Of a stretch of DNA of 64,000 nucleotides, positions 17,398 to 27,027 are shown piece after piece. The notes below the pieces were generated by a model. It searched no databases. It saw nothing but the letters and a program-made list of their open reading frames with translations, and had not been told where the DNA came from. Position 1 is the stretch's first letter. Each line of letters starts with the position of its first letter. The stretch comes from Bradyrhizobium tropiciagri (GTDB lineage: Bacteria; Pseudomonadota; Alphaproteobacteria; Rhizobiales; Xanthobacteraceae): the NCBI RefSeq assembly GCF_018130545.1, contig NZ_JAFCKF010000001.1, forward strand, positions 62,001-126,000, read 5' to 3'. The translations under genes were made by a program, and so were the position numbers.

Positions 17398-20064
17398 TCA
17401 CGGCTTATGCGCCCTGATCCAGGCGTCAGCGGCGGGCAGCACGCGCGTGGAGAGATCGGCCGAGATGGCGATCGCCTGCACGGCGCGCGCCACCATCACG
17501 CGCCCGCCGCTGGTCGATTGCGACGGGGCAAACGCGGCCAGTTCCGCCGCGTGGGCCTCATCGGTAAAATTGGTCATGAAGTTCGGCACGAACTGATCGC
17601 GGAAGTTCGGCCCCTGCCTTGCCAGCAATGTATCGAAATTGGCGCGGACGAAGTCCCAGGCGAGCTGCGGCTGTTCGCCCGAAGATGCGACCGCGTTGAT
17701 CATCCCGGTCACGATCGTGTCGGGCAATTCGCTGGTTAGCGTCAAGGCCAGCGTCGCACGCGCCAGTTCGGGATCGCGAGCACTGGCCGCAGCGAAATAG
17801 TAGCGCAGCCGCTCATTGGTCGCCGCGCTCTTGCGCGCGAGCGCCAGCAGCTGATCATAGGTTTTGCGATCGGCGGTAACGCCAACGACATGGGTGACGG
17901 CGTCGCGCAGCGTGGTCGGCAGCGAATTGGGATCATCGACGAATGTCGCAAAGCGCCGCTTCGCCTCCGCCACAATGTCTGCGTCACCGAGATCGCCAAG
18001 CGTCGAAATCAGGCTTGCACGCAGCAGCGCAGTGTCGTCGTCAGCGGGACCGGGCCCTTCCCATCCGATCCGATCGAACACCGGGCGCAGCTTGGCGCGG
18101 GCATAGGCCTGGATCACCGGCCGCTCGGCGCGGTCGCGCGACAGGCGGTTGAGCGTGGCAAATGTCGAGATCACCTGGTCCCACACCGCGCGATGGTCAC
18201 CGGCATCGAGCGCGTCGAGCAGCGCCAGATAGGATGGCGGCTCGGCGCGGCCGGCCTGCACCAGCGCCCAGCTGTCGGTGACGACATTGAGCCGGTCAAT
18301 AACCTCCATTTGCGGGAAGGCATTCAGCAGTGCCGCACGGTTCTTCAGGCCGTATTCGACCCTGTAATAGCCGACGTCGCCGAGATTGACCTTGATCGCG
18401 TCGCCGCATGCGCCCGCCGGGATATCGGCGCTGCCCTTCAGCAACATCTCGTCGAACGGCTTGCCATGCGCCGGCCCGACCGCGACCGGAATCTGCCAGC
18501 TGTGCGCCGGCAGCGACGGATCGTTGGCGGGCGCGATCACGAAGCGGTCCTGCCGCAATGTCAGGCGCTGTGCTGTGCCATCGCAAGCCGTCTCGGCCAG
18601 GATCAGCGGCACACCATCCTGCTCGGTGAAGGAGGCGGCGATGCCGGTGATCGGCTTGCCGCCCGCGCTCTCGAGCGCCTGCCAGAGATCGGCCGTGGTG
18701 GAATTGCTGTAGGCATGTGCGGCCATGTATTTGCGGATGCCGTCGCGGAACGGCTGTTCGCCGAGATAGGTCTCGAGCATCCGGATCAGCGCCTGACCCT
18801 TGTTGTAGGTGATGGCGTCGAACGCCGTGACAGCCTCGCTGTGATCGGCAATCGGCTGCTGGACCGGATGCGAGGTGCGGCGTGCATCGAGCGCCATGGC
18901 AAACTGCTTGGCGCCGTAGCCGTTCAGCCAGTTCTGCCATTGCGGATAGAACTGCTCCGAGGCCTTGGTTGCCATCCAGCTGGCAAAGCCCTCGTTGAGC
19001 CAGAGATTGTCCCACCACGCCATGGTGACGAGATCGCCGAACCACATATGCGCCATCTCGTGCGCGATGATGGCAAAGATTCCGCGCTTGGCGGTCTCGG
19101 CGTTGGTCGCGGGATCGAACAGCAGCCGGCTCTCGAAGAAGGTGATGCCGCCCCAGTTCTCCATCGCACCGCCGAACCCGCCGGGAACGGCGATCAGGTC
19201 GAGCTTCGGCAGCGGATATTTCACGCCGAAATAGTCGTTGTAATAGCCGAGCAGCTTCACCGCGCTGTCGAGCGCGAAGCGGCCCTGCCCGCTCTTGCCC
19301 TCCGTCGTCACCACGCCGACGGTGACGCCGCCGGCATCGGCCGTGATCCGTTCGAGTTCGCCGACCGTGAGCACAAACAGATAGCTCGACATCTTCGGCG
19401 TCGGCGCGAACGCAACCTTCTTGAGATCGCCACCGACCGGCTGCTCGCTCGTGACGGGCATATTGCCGACCGCGAGCAGATTGCGCGGGATCACGACGGT
19501 CAGCGCAAAACTCGCCTTGAATGACGGCTCGTCCCAGCACGGAAAGATCCGCCTTGCATCGGCCGGCTCCAGCTTGCTGGAGATCAGCCGCTTGATTCCG
19601 CCCGCGGTCGGATAATCGACCGAGAACAGGCCAGTGCCGAATTTGTTGATCTGCGCCGTGAAGGCGATGCGGAGCTTGTGCCGGCCGACCGCAAGCGGCT
19701 TGCCGAAGGTCAGCGTCGCGGTCTGCGCGGCGGCGTCGGTCACGACCTCCGCGCGCTGGGCGCCGTCGTCGATCGTGGCTTCGGTGAAGGTCGTATTGAT
19801 CGCATTCAGCGTCACCTGCGCGGTGGCTTCGCGCACCTCGATGTCGATGGTCTCGACACCTGGCAAAGCGAGGCTGGTGAGATCGGGCGTCAGCTCGATC
19901 GCGTAACTCAGCGGGATGACCGTCTTCGGCAGCTTCCCGGGCGTGCTGTCGAACGAAAATGTCTGCTCGGCCTGCGCCGCGGCGGCCGTCATCAGCAGCA
20001 ATGCGATTGCCGTGGCAAGACGACGCAGCAGCGTGGGTTGGACACGGGTTGCAGGCTTGTTCAT
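17398..20064 (-). CDS. M1 family metallopeptidase (aminopeptidase N/ERAP type), exported
   Basis: An 888-residue zinc aminopeptidase. Residues 1-32 form a signal peptide (LLRRLATAIALLLMTAAAAQA), so it acts in the periplasm. The exopeptidase motif GAMENWGG and the zinc site HEMAHMWFGD followed 18 residues later by NEGFASW are intact, and an ERAP1_C-like helical domain occupies the C-terminal third. The ATG at 20064 is chosen because it places the signal peptide correctly; a start 42 bases upstream (MTSENP) is possible. It probably trims N-terminal residues of peptides for uptake. Monocistronic, divergent from the GH1 gene. Confidence 0.9.
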   Translation of the reverse strand: MNKPATRVQPTLLRRLATAIALLLMTAAAAQAEQTFSFDSTPGKLPKTVIPLSYAIELTPDLTSLALPGVETIDIEVREATAQVTLNAINTTFTEATIDDGAQRAEVVTDAAAQTATLTFGKPLAVGRHKLRIAFTAQINKFGTGLFSVDYPTAGGIKRLISSKLEPADARRIFPCWDEPSFKASFALTVVIPRNLLAVGNMPVTSEQPVGGDLKKVAFAPTPKMSSYLFVLTVGELERITADAGGVTVGVVTTEGKSGQGRFALDSAVKLLGYYNDYFGVKYPLPKLDLIAVPGGFGGAMENWGGITFFESRLLFDPATNAETAKRGIFAIIAHEMAHMWFGDLVTMAWWDNLWLNEGFASWMATKASEQFYPQWQNWLNGYGAKQFAMALDARRTSHPVQQPIADHSEAVTAFDAITYNKGQALIRMLETYLGEQPFRDGIRKYMAAHAYSNSTTADLWQALESAGGKPITGIAASFTEQDGVPLILAETACDGTAQRLTLRQDRFVIAPANDPSLPAHSWQIPVAVGPAHGKPFDEMLLKGSADIPAGACGDAIKVNLGDVGYYRVEYGLKNRAALLNAFPQMEVIDRLNVVTDSWALVQAGRAEPPSYLALLDALDAGDHRAVWDQVISTFATLNRLSRDRAERPVIQAYARAKLRPVFDRIGWEGPGPADDDTALLRASLISTLGDLGDADIVAEAKRRFATFVDDPNSLPTTLRDAVTHVVGVTADRKTYDQLLALARKSAATNERLRYYFAAASARDPELARATLALTLTSELPDTIVTGMINAVASSGEQPQLAWDFVRANFDTLLARQGPNFRDQFVPNFMTNFTDEAHAAELAAFAPSQSTSGGRVMVARAVQAIAISADLSTRVLPAADAWIRAHKP

Positions 20065-20312
20065 CGCGCGCGGCTCACGGGGATCGCAGGGATTTTCGGA
20101 TGTCATTGCGGAAGGGCCTAGCAGACAATCTAGTAGAGAAAATGTCGCCACAAAACTGCCAACTCCGCCGACATCTGACATCGCAGCTGCTTGCATCGAT
20201 GGACACGCACGCACCACACTGCTGCCGCCGGCCCTTGTTGCTCGACGGCGCGGTGCAAGGCTAACCTGTGGGCTGGCATTCCAGCCGCAACGACCGGCGA
20301 CGGGAGATAGCA

Positions 20313-21767
20313 ATGTTCGGAAAATTCTCGCGCCGGCAATTTGCGGGCCTTGCAGGGCTCTCGGCGCTCGGCCTGTCGGCCCCTGCCGAGGCAGCGAACC
20401 GGGCCCCGCGGCCGGATGGCGCGAACTTTCCCGCGGGATTCGTCTGGGGCACCGCGACCTCGTCCTACCAGGTCGAGGGCGCGGTCAATGAGGACGGCCG
20501 GGGGCCATCGATCTGGGACACCTTCACCCATACATCGGGCAAGATCGAGGACGGCTCGACCGGCGACCGCGCCAACGACCATTATCACCGCTACAAGGAG
20601 GATGTCCGGCTCATCAAGGAGCTCGGCACCAAGGCGTATCGGTTTTCCATTGCCTGGTCGCGGGTGTTTCCCGACGGCACCGGCACGCCGAATCCAAAGG
20701 GCCTCGACTTCTACAACCGCCTGGTCGACGAGCTGCTGGCGAACGGCATCGAGCCCTACGCCACGCTCTATCACTGGGACCTGCCTCAGGCATTGCAGGA
20801 CCGGGTCGGCGGCTGGCGCTCGCGCGACACGTCGAAGGCGTTCGGCGACTATGCGGGTTATGTGGCACAGCGATTGACCGACCGGGTCAAGAACATCTTC
20901 ACCCTCAACGAGGTCGGGCGTTTCCTGCCCTTCGGCTATGCGCTCGGCGTTGACGCGCCGGGGCTGAAACTGCCGCCCGCCGAGGTGAACCAGGCGCGCC
21001 ACCACGTCGCGCTGGCGCATGGGCTTGCGGTGCAGGCGATCCGCGCCAAGGGCCGCGCCGGCACGCGGGTCGGCCCGGCGGAGAACATCACTGCCTGCGT
21101 TCCTGCCGTCAACACGCCGGAGAACATCCGCGCCACCGAGATCGCAACGCGCGAGCTTAATGCCGGCTTCCTCGGTGTCCTCCTCGAAGGCAAGTACACC
21201 GAAGCTTTCCTGCAATATGCCGGCGCCGACGCGCCCAAATTCACCGCCGAGGAGCTGAAGATCATCGCGCAGCCCAACGATTTCGTCGGGCTGAACATCT
21301 ACGCGCCGCACTGCTATGTCCTTGCCACCGACAGCGCCCCCGGCTGGAAGCCGCTGCCGATGCCGGCCTCGTTCCCGCACATGAATTCGGATTGGCTGCG
21401 GATCGCGCCGGAGACGATCTACTGGGCGCCGCGGATCGCGGCCAAGCTCTGGAACATCAAGAGCATCTATATCAGCGAGAACGGCACCTCCGGCGAGGAC
21501 AAGGTGCAGCCGGACGGGCAGATCTACGATCTCGACCGCATCATGTTCCTGCGCAATTACCTCGCGCAGGTGCAGCGGGCGACCGCCGACGGTGTCCCGA
21601 TCCACGGCTATTTCCTGTGGAGCCTGATGGACAATTTCGAATGGATCTTCGGTTACGAGAAGCGTTTTGGTCTCTACCGCGTCGACTTCGAGACCCAGAC
21701 CCGCGTGCCGAAATTGAGCGCCGCATTCTACCGCGACGTGATCGCACGTAACGCGGTTGGGGTATGA
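20313..21767 (+). CDS. GH1 beta-glucosidase-like glycosidase with Tat signal
   Basis: A 484-residue glycoside hydrolase family 1 protein. The N-terminus MFGKFSRRQFAGLAGLSALG has a twin-arginine motif (S-R-R-Q-F) and a hydrophobic stretch ending near APAEA, so it should be exported folded through Tat. The domain shows FVWGTATSSYQVEGA, the acid/base Glu in TLNEVGRF (the usual TxNEP has Val in place of Pro), the nucleophile Glu in ISENGTSGED and the C-terminal WSLMDNFEW and FGLYRVDF. GGGAG lies 9 bases before the ATG. It ends 1 base from the convergent maleylacetate reductase-like gene. Confidence 0.9.
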   Translation: MFGKFSRRQFAGLAGLSALGLSAPAEAANRAPRPDGANFPAGFVWGTATSSYQVEGAVNEDGRGPSIWDTFTHTSGKIEDGSTGDRANDHYHRYKEDVRLIKELGTKAYRFSIAWSRVFPDGTGTPNPKGLDFYNRLVDELLANGIEPYATLYHWDLPQALQDRVGGWRSRDTSKAFGDYAGYVAQRLTDRVKNIFTLNEVGRFLPFGYALGVDAPGLKLPPAEVNQARHHVALAHGLAVQAIRAKGRAGTRVGPAENITACVPAVNTPENIRATEIATRELNAGFLGVLLEGKYTEAFLQYAGADAPKFTAEELKIIAQPNDFVGLNIYAPHCYVLATDSAPGWKPLPMPASFPHMNSDWLRIAPETIYWAPRIAAKLWNIKSIYISENGTSGEDKVQPDGQIYDLDRIMFLRNYLAQVQRATADGVPIHGYFLWSLMDNFEWIFGYEKRFGLYRVDFETQTRVPKLSAAFYRDVIARNAVGV

Positions 21768-21768
21768 T

Positions 21769-22836
21769 CTATCCGGCCTGCGGCCGCGCTCCGGACCACG
21801 CTCGCCGCAGCAGGTCGCTGACGCCGCGCTCTTCGATCGGCCGCGGATTCCAGTAGGGATTTTTAGTGGCGAGCGCAGCCGCCTTTGCGATGCCGTCCTC
21901 GGGCATGCCGATCTCGGCGAGCGAGCGCGGCGCACCGAGCTTGGCCGACAGATCGAACAGGCCATCGGCCGCGTCAGATGCGCCGAGCGCCCGTGCGGCG
22001 CGGCCGATGGCCTCGCGCGCGGCCGGCGTGTTGTAGGCGATGGTGTGCGGCAGCAGCACCGCATGGGTTTCGGCATGCGGCAGGTCGAACAGCGCGCCGA
22101 CGGTGTGGCAGAGCTTGTGATGCAGCGCCATGCCGACGGTGCCGAGGCAGACCGCGCACAGCCATGCGCCGTAGAGCGCGCCGGAGCGCGCGTCGAGATC
22201 GCCCGGCCGCGCGATGACGTCCGGCAACGATGAGGCGAGCTTCGCGATCGCCTCCTCCGCCATCAGCGAGGTGATCGGATTGCCGTCGCGCGCATACAGC
22301 GCCTCGGCCGCGTGCGCGATCGCGTTGAGGCCGGATATCGCAGAGAACTTTGCCGGCATCGAGAGCGTCAGGTTGGCGTCGTAGATCACAGCCTCCGGCA
22401 AGATCTTCGGCGACGACTGCGTGGTCTTGACGCCGTCGACGGTCTCGCCGAGCACCGGCGTCATCTCGGAGCCGGCATAGCTGGTCGGCACGATCAGCTG
22501 CGGCAGATCGGTACGCAGCGCGATCGCCTTGCTCAATCCAGTCGCGGCGCCCGCGCCGATCGCGACCACGCCGTCGGGCTTCAGCTCGCCGACCACCTGC
22601 ATCGCGCGTTCAGTCACCGCAACCGGCGTGTGCACGACAGCGCCATCGAACACGCCGGCCATGCGGCCGGCGGTCAAGGCTGCGAGATCGCCGAGCTCGG
22701 CCTGCTGTCGCCGGCTCGCCAGCACCAGCGCGCGGGTGATGCCGAGCCGACCGAGCTCATCCGCCAATTGCGCGACGGTGCCAGTCCCGAACACGACCCG
22801 CATCGGGCTGACTTGATAGGTGAAGGACTGCGCCAT
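21769..22836 (-). CDS. Maleylacetate reductase-like iron-containing alcohol dehydrogenase
   Basis: A 355-residue group III Fe-dependent dehydrogenase starting MAQSFTYQVSPMRVVFGTGT. The NAD-binding IGAGAATGLSKAIAL near residues 94-108 and the metal-site segment LHHKLCHTVGALFDLPHAETHAVLLPH near 229-255 are characteristic. Maleylacetate reductases reduce maleylacetate to 3-oxoadipate at the end of chlorocatechol, hydroxyquinol and resorcinol breakdown. No intradiol dioxygenase is adjacent, so the substrate is inferred. The start at 22836 is favoured by a CGGAA upstream; another ATG lies 6 bases earlier. It follows an AraC regulator by 20 bases on the same strand. Confidence 0.85.
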   Translation of the reverse strand: MAQSFTYQVSPMRVVFGTGTVAQLADELGRLGITRALVLASRRQQAELGDLAALTAGRMAGVFDGAVVHTPVAVTERAMQVVGELKPDGVVAIGAGAATGLSKAIALRTDLPQLIVPTSYAGSEMTPVLGETVDGVKTTQSSPKILPEAVIYDANLTLSMPAKFSAISGLNAIAHAAEALYARDGNPITSLMAEEAIAKLASSLPDVIARPGDLDARSGALYGAWLCAVCLGTVGMALHHKLCHTVGALFDLPHAETHAVLLPHTIAYNTPAAREAIGRAARALGASDAADGLFDLSAKLGAPRSLAEIGMPEDGIAKAAALATKNPYWNPRPIEERGVSDLLRRAWSGARPQAG

Positions 22837-22856
22837 GGGCATTTCCGAAACGTTGA

Positions 22857-23837
22857 TCAGCCGCGGCGCCAATCGCGCGGCGTGCAGCCGAAGCGATGCC
22901 GGAAGCGTCGGGTGAAGTGCGACAGATCGGAGAAGCCCCAGTCGAACGCGACGTCGCCGATCGCACGTCCGGTGCTCGCGGGATCCTTCAGATCGCGCGC
23001 GGCACCATCAAGCCGACGGTCCATCAGATAGCTGGCGAACGTCGCGCCGGCGCGCTCGAATAATTTGTGGACGTAGCGCTCGCTGATGCCGATCGCGGCG
23101 GCGATGGCGGCAACACTGAGCCCGGGCTCGCGCAGCCTGCGGTCCACGGCGCGGCGCAGCGCCAGCCAGGTCGCGTCCGCAAGACCAGCGCTTTCGGCTG
23201 CGCCTTCGCGACCGCTCCGCGACAGGCTGAGCGCGACCAGATCGAGCAGCACGCCGAACAGCCGGGCATTGTCCGCATCAGACGCCCGGGGCGCCGAGGT
23301 GTTCAGCACCTGCGCCGTCTCGGCGATCAGATGGCCGACGAGGGGATCATCGGACACCCGTGCCGGAGCGACGTCGGGCGCCGTGGGCAGCCGCGCATCC
23401 AGCGCCTCCGCCGGCACCCAGAACGAAGCGACCTGGAGCGCGGGGCCGCGGTCGTGCAGCAGCGAGAAGCGCTGTCCGCTGTCGAAGATTCCAACCTGCC
23501 CCGGCGACAGGCTGATCTCGCGCCCGGCCTGCTGGATGCGGCAGCGGCCGGCAAGCTTGAGATTGAGGTAGTAGCAGCGCCGGCTGGACGCGGCGATGTC
23601 TGCGGTCGAGCGCCGCACGACGTGCTCCGGGAAGCTGACCCTGTTGACCGCACCGTCGCCGAGGCCAACGGTCTCGACCCGGGCGAGGAAGCCCGACGTC
23701 GCCGGCGGCTCCGGCGTCAGGTTCATGAAGGCCTGGCAGATCGCCTCACGATAATAGGCGAACTGCTCGCCCGGCCTGGTGTCCGCGGTATTCCAGCTCA
23801 GCTTGCGCGAGCGATCCGCGGCGGCGATTTGCTGCAT
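22857..23837 (-). CDS. AraC family transcriptional regulator
   Basis: A 326-residue regulator. The N-terminal two thirds is an AraC-binding-like (cupin type 2) sensor domain, and the C-terminal 100 residues hold two helix-turn-helix motifs: LSVAAIAAAIGISERYVHKLFE and GDVAFDWGFSDLSHFTRRFRHRFGCTPRDWR, the second being the AraC signature. The ATG at 23837 follows GGAG by 7 bases; 21 further upstream codons are open but have no such signal. It is divergent from the alpha/beta hydrolase gene (155-base gap) and upstream of the maleylacetate reductase-like gene, so it likely controls one or both. Confidence 0.88.
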   Translation of the reverse strand: MQQIAAADRSRKLSWNTADTRPGEQFAYYREAICQAFMNLTPEPPATSGFLARVETVGLGDGAVNRVSFPEHVVRRSTADIAASSRRCYYLNLKLAGRCRIQQAGREISLSPGQVGIFDSGQRFSLLHDRGPALQVASFWVPAEALDARLPTAPDVAPARVSDDPLVGHLIAETAQVLNTSAPRASDADNARLFGVLLDLVALSLSRSGREGAAESAGLADATWLALRRAVDRRLREPGLSVAAIAAAIGISERYVHKLFERAGATFASYLMDRRLDGAARDLKDPASTGRAIGDVAFDWGFSDLSHFTRRFRHRFGCTPRDWRRG

Positions 23838-23991
23838 CAGTTCACTCCGAGTCCAGTCCGGTTCGGTTACAGCCAAGCGCGTTCCCGGGGTCCGGGTCAA
23901 TATCCATCAGGAAGCGCTTGAAACTTGAGCGTATCCCGGGCCGTCCGAACCCGGGCGATCGATCCGACCAAAGCAGACAGGGAGGTACAAC

Positions 23992-24717
23992 ATGTCGACC
24001 TATGTTCTCGTCCATGGCGCCTGGCATACCGGCGCCGAATTCGAACCGGTTGCGGCTGCGATCCGCAAGGCCGGCCATGTCGTCCACACCCCGACCATCC
24101 GGGGTAACCGGCCCGGCGACAGGAAGGACTCCGGCCTTGCCGAGGCGATCCAGTCGATCGTGGATTATCTTAGCGAGCACGATCTGAAGGACGTCGTGCT
24201 GGTCGGCCACAGCTATGGCGGCATGGTCATCACAGGCGTTGCGGACGCCGCGGCCAACCGCATCCGCCGCCTCGTTTACTGGAACGCGTTCGTGCCGAAC
24301 AATGGCGAGTGCCTCAACGACATGGTGCCGCCGCACTATCGCGGCCTGTTCGACGCGATCCATGCCGAGCGCGGCGACGGCTCGGTGGTCCTGCCGTTCC
24401 CGATCTGGCGCGAGGCCTTCATCAATGATGCCGACCTCGAGACGGCGCAGCGCGCCTATGACGTACTCAATCCGCACCCGCTGAAGACATTCGAGGACAA
24501 GATCGTGCTGCGGACCAATCCAGCCGAGATGCAGATTGCGAAGTCCTACGTCAACTGCACGGAGGACACCGCGATGCCGCACAGCCTGCCCTGGCATCCG
24601 CGGCTGTCGGAGAAGCTCGGGCTGTTCCGCCTGGTCCAGGTGCCGGGCAGCCACGAGCTGTGCTTCTCAAACCCGGAACGCTTAGCAAAGGCTTTTCTCG
24701 ACGCCGGCCGCGATTAG
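23992..24717 (+). CDS. Alpha/beta hydrolase (esterase-like)
   Basis: A 241-residue soluble alpha/beta-hydrolase starting MSTYVLVHGAWHTGAEFE. The oxyanion region HGAWH lies at residues 8-12, the nucleophile elbow is GHSYGGMV near 68-75 (Ser70), and a late His occurs in PGSHELCF near 222; the acid is probably in a C-terminal Asp. The fold is that of the plant-type salicylate/methyl ester esterase and hydroxynitrile lyase group. GGGAGG lies 6 bases before the ATG. It converges with the flavin monooxygenase gene, overlapping it by 4 bases at the 3' ends. Substrate unknown. Confidence 0.87.
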   Translation: MSTYVLVHGAWHTGAEFEPVAAAIRKAGHVVHTPTIRGNRPGDRKDSGLAEAIQSIVDYLSEHDLKDVVLVGHSYGGMVITGVADAAANRIRRLVYWNAFVPNNGECLNDMVPPHYRGLFDAIHAERGDGSVVLPFPIWREAFINDADLETAQRAYDVLNPHPLKTFEDKIVLRTNPAEMQIAKSYVNCTEDTAMPHSLPWHPRLSEKLGLFRLVQVPGSHELCFSNPERLAKAFLDAGRD

Positions 24718-26207
24718 GCGACCGCCCTGTACACGGGCGCGGTCGCCAGGAAGCGCGCATAGGCGTCCGCGTCCGGCGGCGTGAACTTTTCGACGAGCGG
24801 GTTGCGGCGCGACGCCTTGGTGCCGATGTCCGCCAGCAGCTCGTCGAAATGCTTGAAGTGGTAGGGCGCGACGCACAGCCCGCCATAGACGCCCGCCGCC
24901 GGTCGCTCGACCCGCCTGAAGTTCAGCATCATCGCGATGTTGTCGTTCATCTCGGCCGCGCTCGGCTGCCGCGCAAGCTGGCCGTCGGCATAGCGCACCA
25001 GCCAGTTCGCAGCGAGATCCGCGCACAGCACGGTGCAGAAGCTCGAATTGAAGCCGACAAAGCCCATGTCCGGCAGATCGGGATTGGCGATCAGCCGGTA
25101 GAGCCGGTACTGCCCGTCGGGCTCGACCAGCTTCTTCTGATACTCCGCGGGCAGGAACGGCACCCCGAGCTTGTAGCCGATCGCGAGCACCGCGACGTCG
25201 GCCGCAACGCGCTGGCCGCCTCGCATCACGATGGTCTTGCCGTCATAGTGATCGAAAGTGCCGAGCACGGCCTTGATCCGGCCGTCGGCGACCATCGGAT
25301 AGAAGCCGGGGGTCGCGATCGGCACCGAGCAATTGACGCCGTCCTCGATCCGCTCCTTCGGCACCATGCCGCATTGCTTCAGCTTGAGCTGCATCTTCAG
25401 CATGCTCTCGAGCCCGCGCCAGTTCGCCCACACGAACGGCTTTGCGACGGCGTGCGCAAGGCGCGCCATCGGCCCGATGCCCCAACTCGCGAACATCTGC
25501 TCCTGGGCGCGGATGTAGAGGATGCGCTTGAAGTTGACGAGGCCGCCGATGAAATAGGGAATCCGCCACACCGGCTCGCGAAACACGATGGTGACTTCGC
25601 TGGCCCCGGAATTGACCGCGTTCACCGCGATATCGGTCGCCGATTTGGAGCCGCCGAGCACCACGACCTTGCGGCCCTTGGCAAGACCAGGATCGCCATA
25701 TTGCGACGAGTGCAGGATCTGGCCACCCTGCGCCTTGAAGCCGTCCTCGCCGGCCAGCGGCAGCGACTGCGGTTCGTTGAATTGCCCGGTGCAGACCGCG
25801 ACGAAGTCGAAATCCTCATGACCGGTGGCGCCATCGGTCGAGCGCAGCGCGAGCGTCCAGCCCGGTCTGCCATCGGCACGACGCTGCATGCCTTCCACTT
25901 GGGTGTTGAACCGCATTACGCCCTCGAGCCCATGGCTGCGGGCATAGTCGCGCAAGTAAGCATGAACCTGCGGACCCTTCGGCCATTCCGGATAGGATTC
26001 CGGCATCGCCTTGTCGGTGTAGCGATAGAGCTCCTTCGGGCTCTGGGTCTGGACATCAGGATAGGACCGCGCCGGCTCCCAGACCCCGCCGAGATCGCCG
26101 CTGCGCTCGATGATCGTCACCCGGTGACCGCGACCGGTAAAGGCCTTGCCCGCGGCGAGCCCTGAAATGCCGGCGCCGATGACGCACACATGCTTCTGCT
26201 TGACCAT
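24714..26207 (-). CDS. Flavin-containing (class B) monooxygenase
   Basis: A 497-residue FAD/NADPH monooxygenase. It starts MVKQKHVCVIGAGISGLAAG (FAD-binding GxGxxG at residues 11-16), has the FMO-type signature GGQILHSSQY near 165-174 and a second dinucleotide motif VVLGGSKSATD near 185-195 that should bind NADPH. Class B enzymes oxygenate soft nucleophiles or carry out Baeyer-Villiger reactions. The ATG at 26207 has GGAG 8 bases upstream. With the neighbouring hydrolase and cupin it could form a ketone-to-ester-to-acid sequence, which is inference only. Confidence 0.87.
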   Translation of the reverse strand: MVKQKHVCVIGAGISGLAAGKAFTGRGHRVTIIERSGDLGGVWEPARSYPDVQTQSPKELYRYTDKAMPESYPEWPKGPQVHAYLRDYARSHGLEGVMRFNTQVEGMQRRADGRPGWTLALRSTDGATGHEDFDFVAVCTGQFNEPQSLPLAGEDGFKAQGGQILHSSQYGDPGLAKGRKVVVLGGSKSATDIAVNAVNSGASEVTIVFREPVWRIPYFIGGLVNFKRILYIRAQEQMFASWGIGPMARLAHAVAKPFVWANWRGLESMLKMQLKLKQCGMVPKERIEDGVNCSVPIATPGFYPMVADGRIKAVLGTFDHYDGKTIVMRGGQRVAADVAVLAIGYKLGVPFLPAEYQKKLVEPDGQYRLYRLIANPDLPDMGFVGFNSSFCTVLCADLAANWLVRYADGQLARQPSAAEMNDNIAMMLNFRRVERPAAGVYGGLCVAPYHFKHFDELLADIGTKASRRNPLVEKFTPPDADAYARFLATAPVYRAVA

Positions 26208-26327
26208 GAAACGTCTCCGCGATGAATGAACCGATCCGATTTCCCTGAGGCGCACGCGTCCCCGTCATCGCCGGAGCCAGCTCCGGCGATTGCCGTCTCG
26301 CATGCGCTGTGTCTGTTAGTCGCCGGC

Positions 26328-26777
26328 CTAGTCGTTGGCGTCCGGCGGCAGAAAATCCACCTCGTGCTCGGCGGAGATCCGCACCACCTCGGCAGGGTCC
26401 GTCAAATTGTGCAGCTTCTCGAACAGCGCCTCGAGCTTCGCCATCGGCGACACCCAGAACAGCGCCCGTGCCGGCTTGTCCGACTTGTTGAAATAGCCAT
26501 GCGGAATGCCACGCGGCATGCGCACCAGGTCACCGGCCTTGGCCTGCACCCAGACGCCGTCGAGCTTGAGGTCGAGCACGCCTTCCTGGACCAGGATGAA
26601 CTCGTCCTGGGTCGGATGGATGTGCACCGGCACGAACTGGCCGGGATCGCTGTTGGTCTCGAACGCGAAGGTCGAGTCGGTGACCGCCTTCGGGTAATAG
26701 ACTTGGCCGAGGATATTCCAAGTCTTGCCGCCGTAGCCGGTGCCGGTGCGGGTAATGCCTTTCTCGAGCGTGCCCAT
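26328..26777 (-). CDS. Cupin domain-containing protein
   Basis: A 149-residue single-domain cupin starting MGTLEKGITRTGTGYGGK. Cupin motif 1 appears as PVHIHPTQDEFILVQEG near residues 53-69 (two His and a Glu, metal-ligand positions filled) and motif 2 as GDLVRMPRGIPHGYFN near 82-97 (third His). It is likely a small metal-binding enzyme or binding protein: dioxygenase, isomerase or quercetinase-like. GGAGAGG precedes the ATG by 5 bases. It lies upstream of and co-directional with the flavin monooxygenase gene (120-base gap) and is divergent from an AraC regulator. Confidence 0.87.
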   Translation of the reverse strand: MGTLEKGITRTGTGYGGKTWNILGQVYYPKAVTDSTFAFETNSDPGQFVPVHIHPTQDEFILVQEGVLDLKLDGVWVQAKAGDLVRMPRGIPHGYFNKSDKPARALFWVSPMAKLEALFEKLHNLTDPAEVVRISAEHEVDFLPPDAND

Positions 26778-27027
26778 GTCAGCCTCTCCAGTGTTGATGC
26801 GTATTGCGGACACGGAGCCTGTCGCCAGCCGCTGGGGCTGTCTAGCCGCTAAACGAATCCGCAGTCGGCACGTTCATGCTGCAATGCGGGAGCGTTTTCT
26901 GCCCAAGGCGGCCGCATCCGTCTGCGCGCCGATCAGGCAGTTTGCGCGACAAAACAGCGTTCCCCTTTGCCGGCGAATGGATTAGGCTGGCCGATATTTT
27001 AGACCTCAAACAACTCGGACGGCCGGC

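Noticed and set aside
15595-17739. Open frame of about 714 codons on the + strand across the acetolactate synthase-like gene
   Set aside because: Mirror of a clear ThDP enzyme; composition is that of antisense reading.
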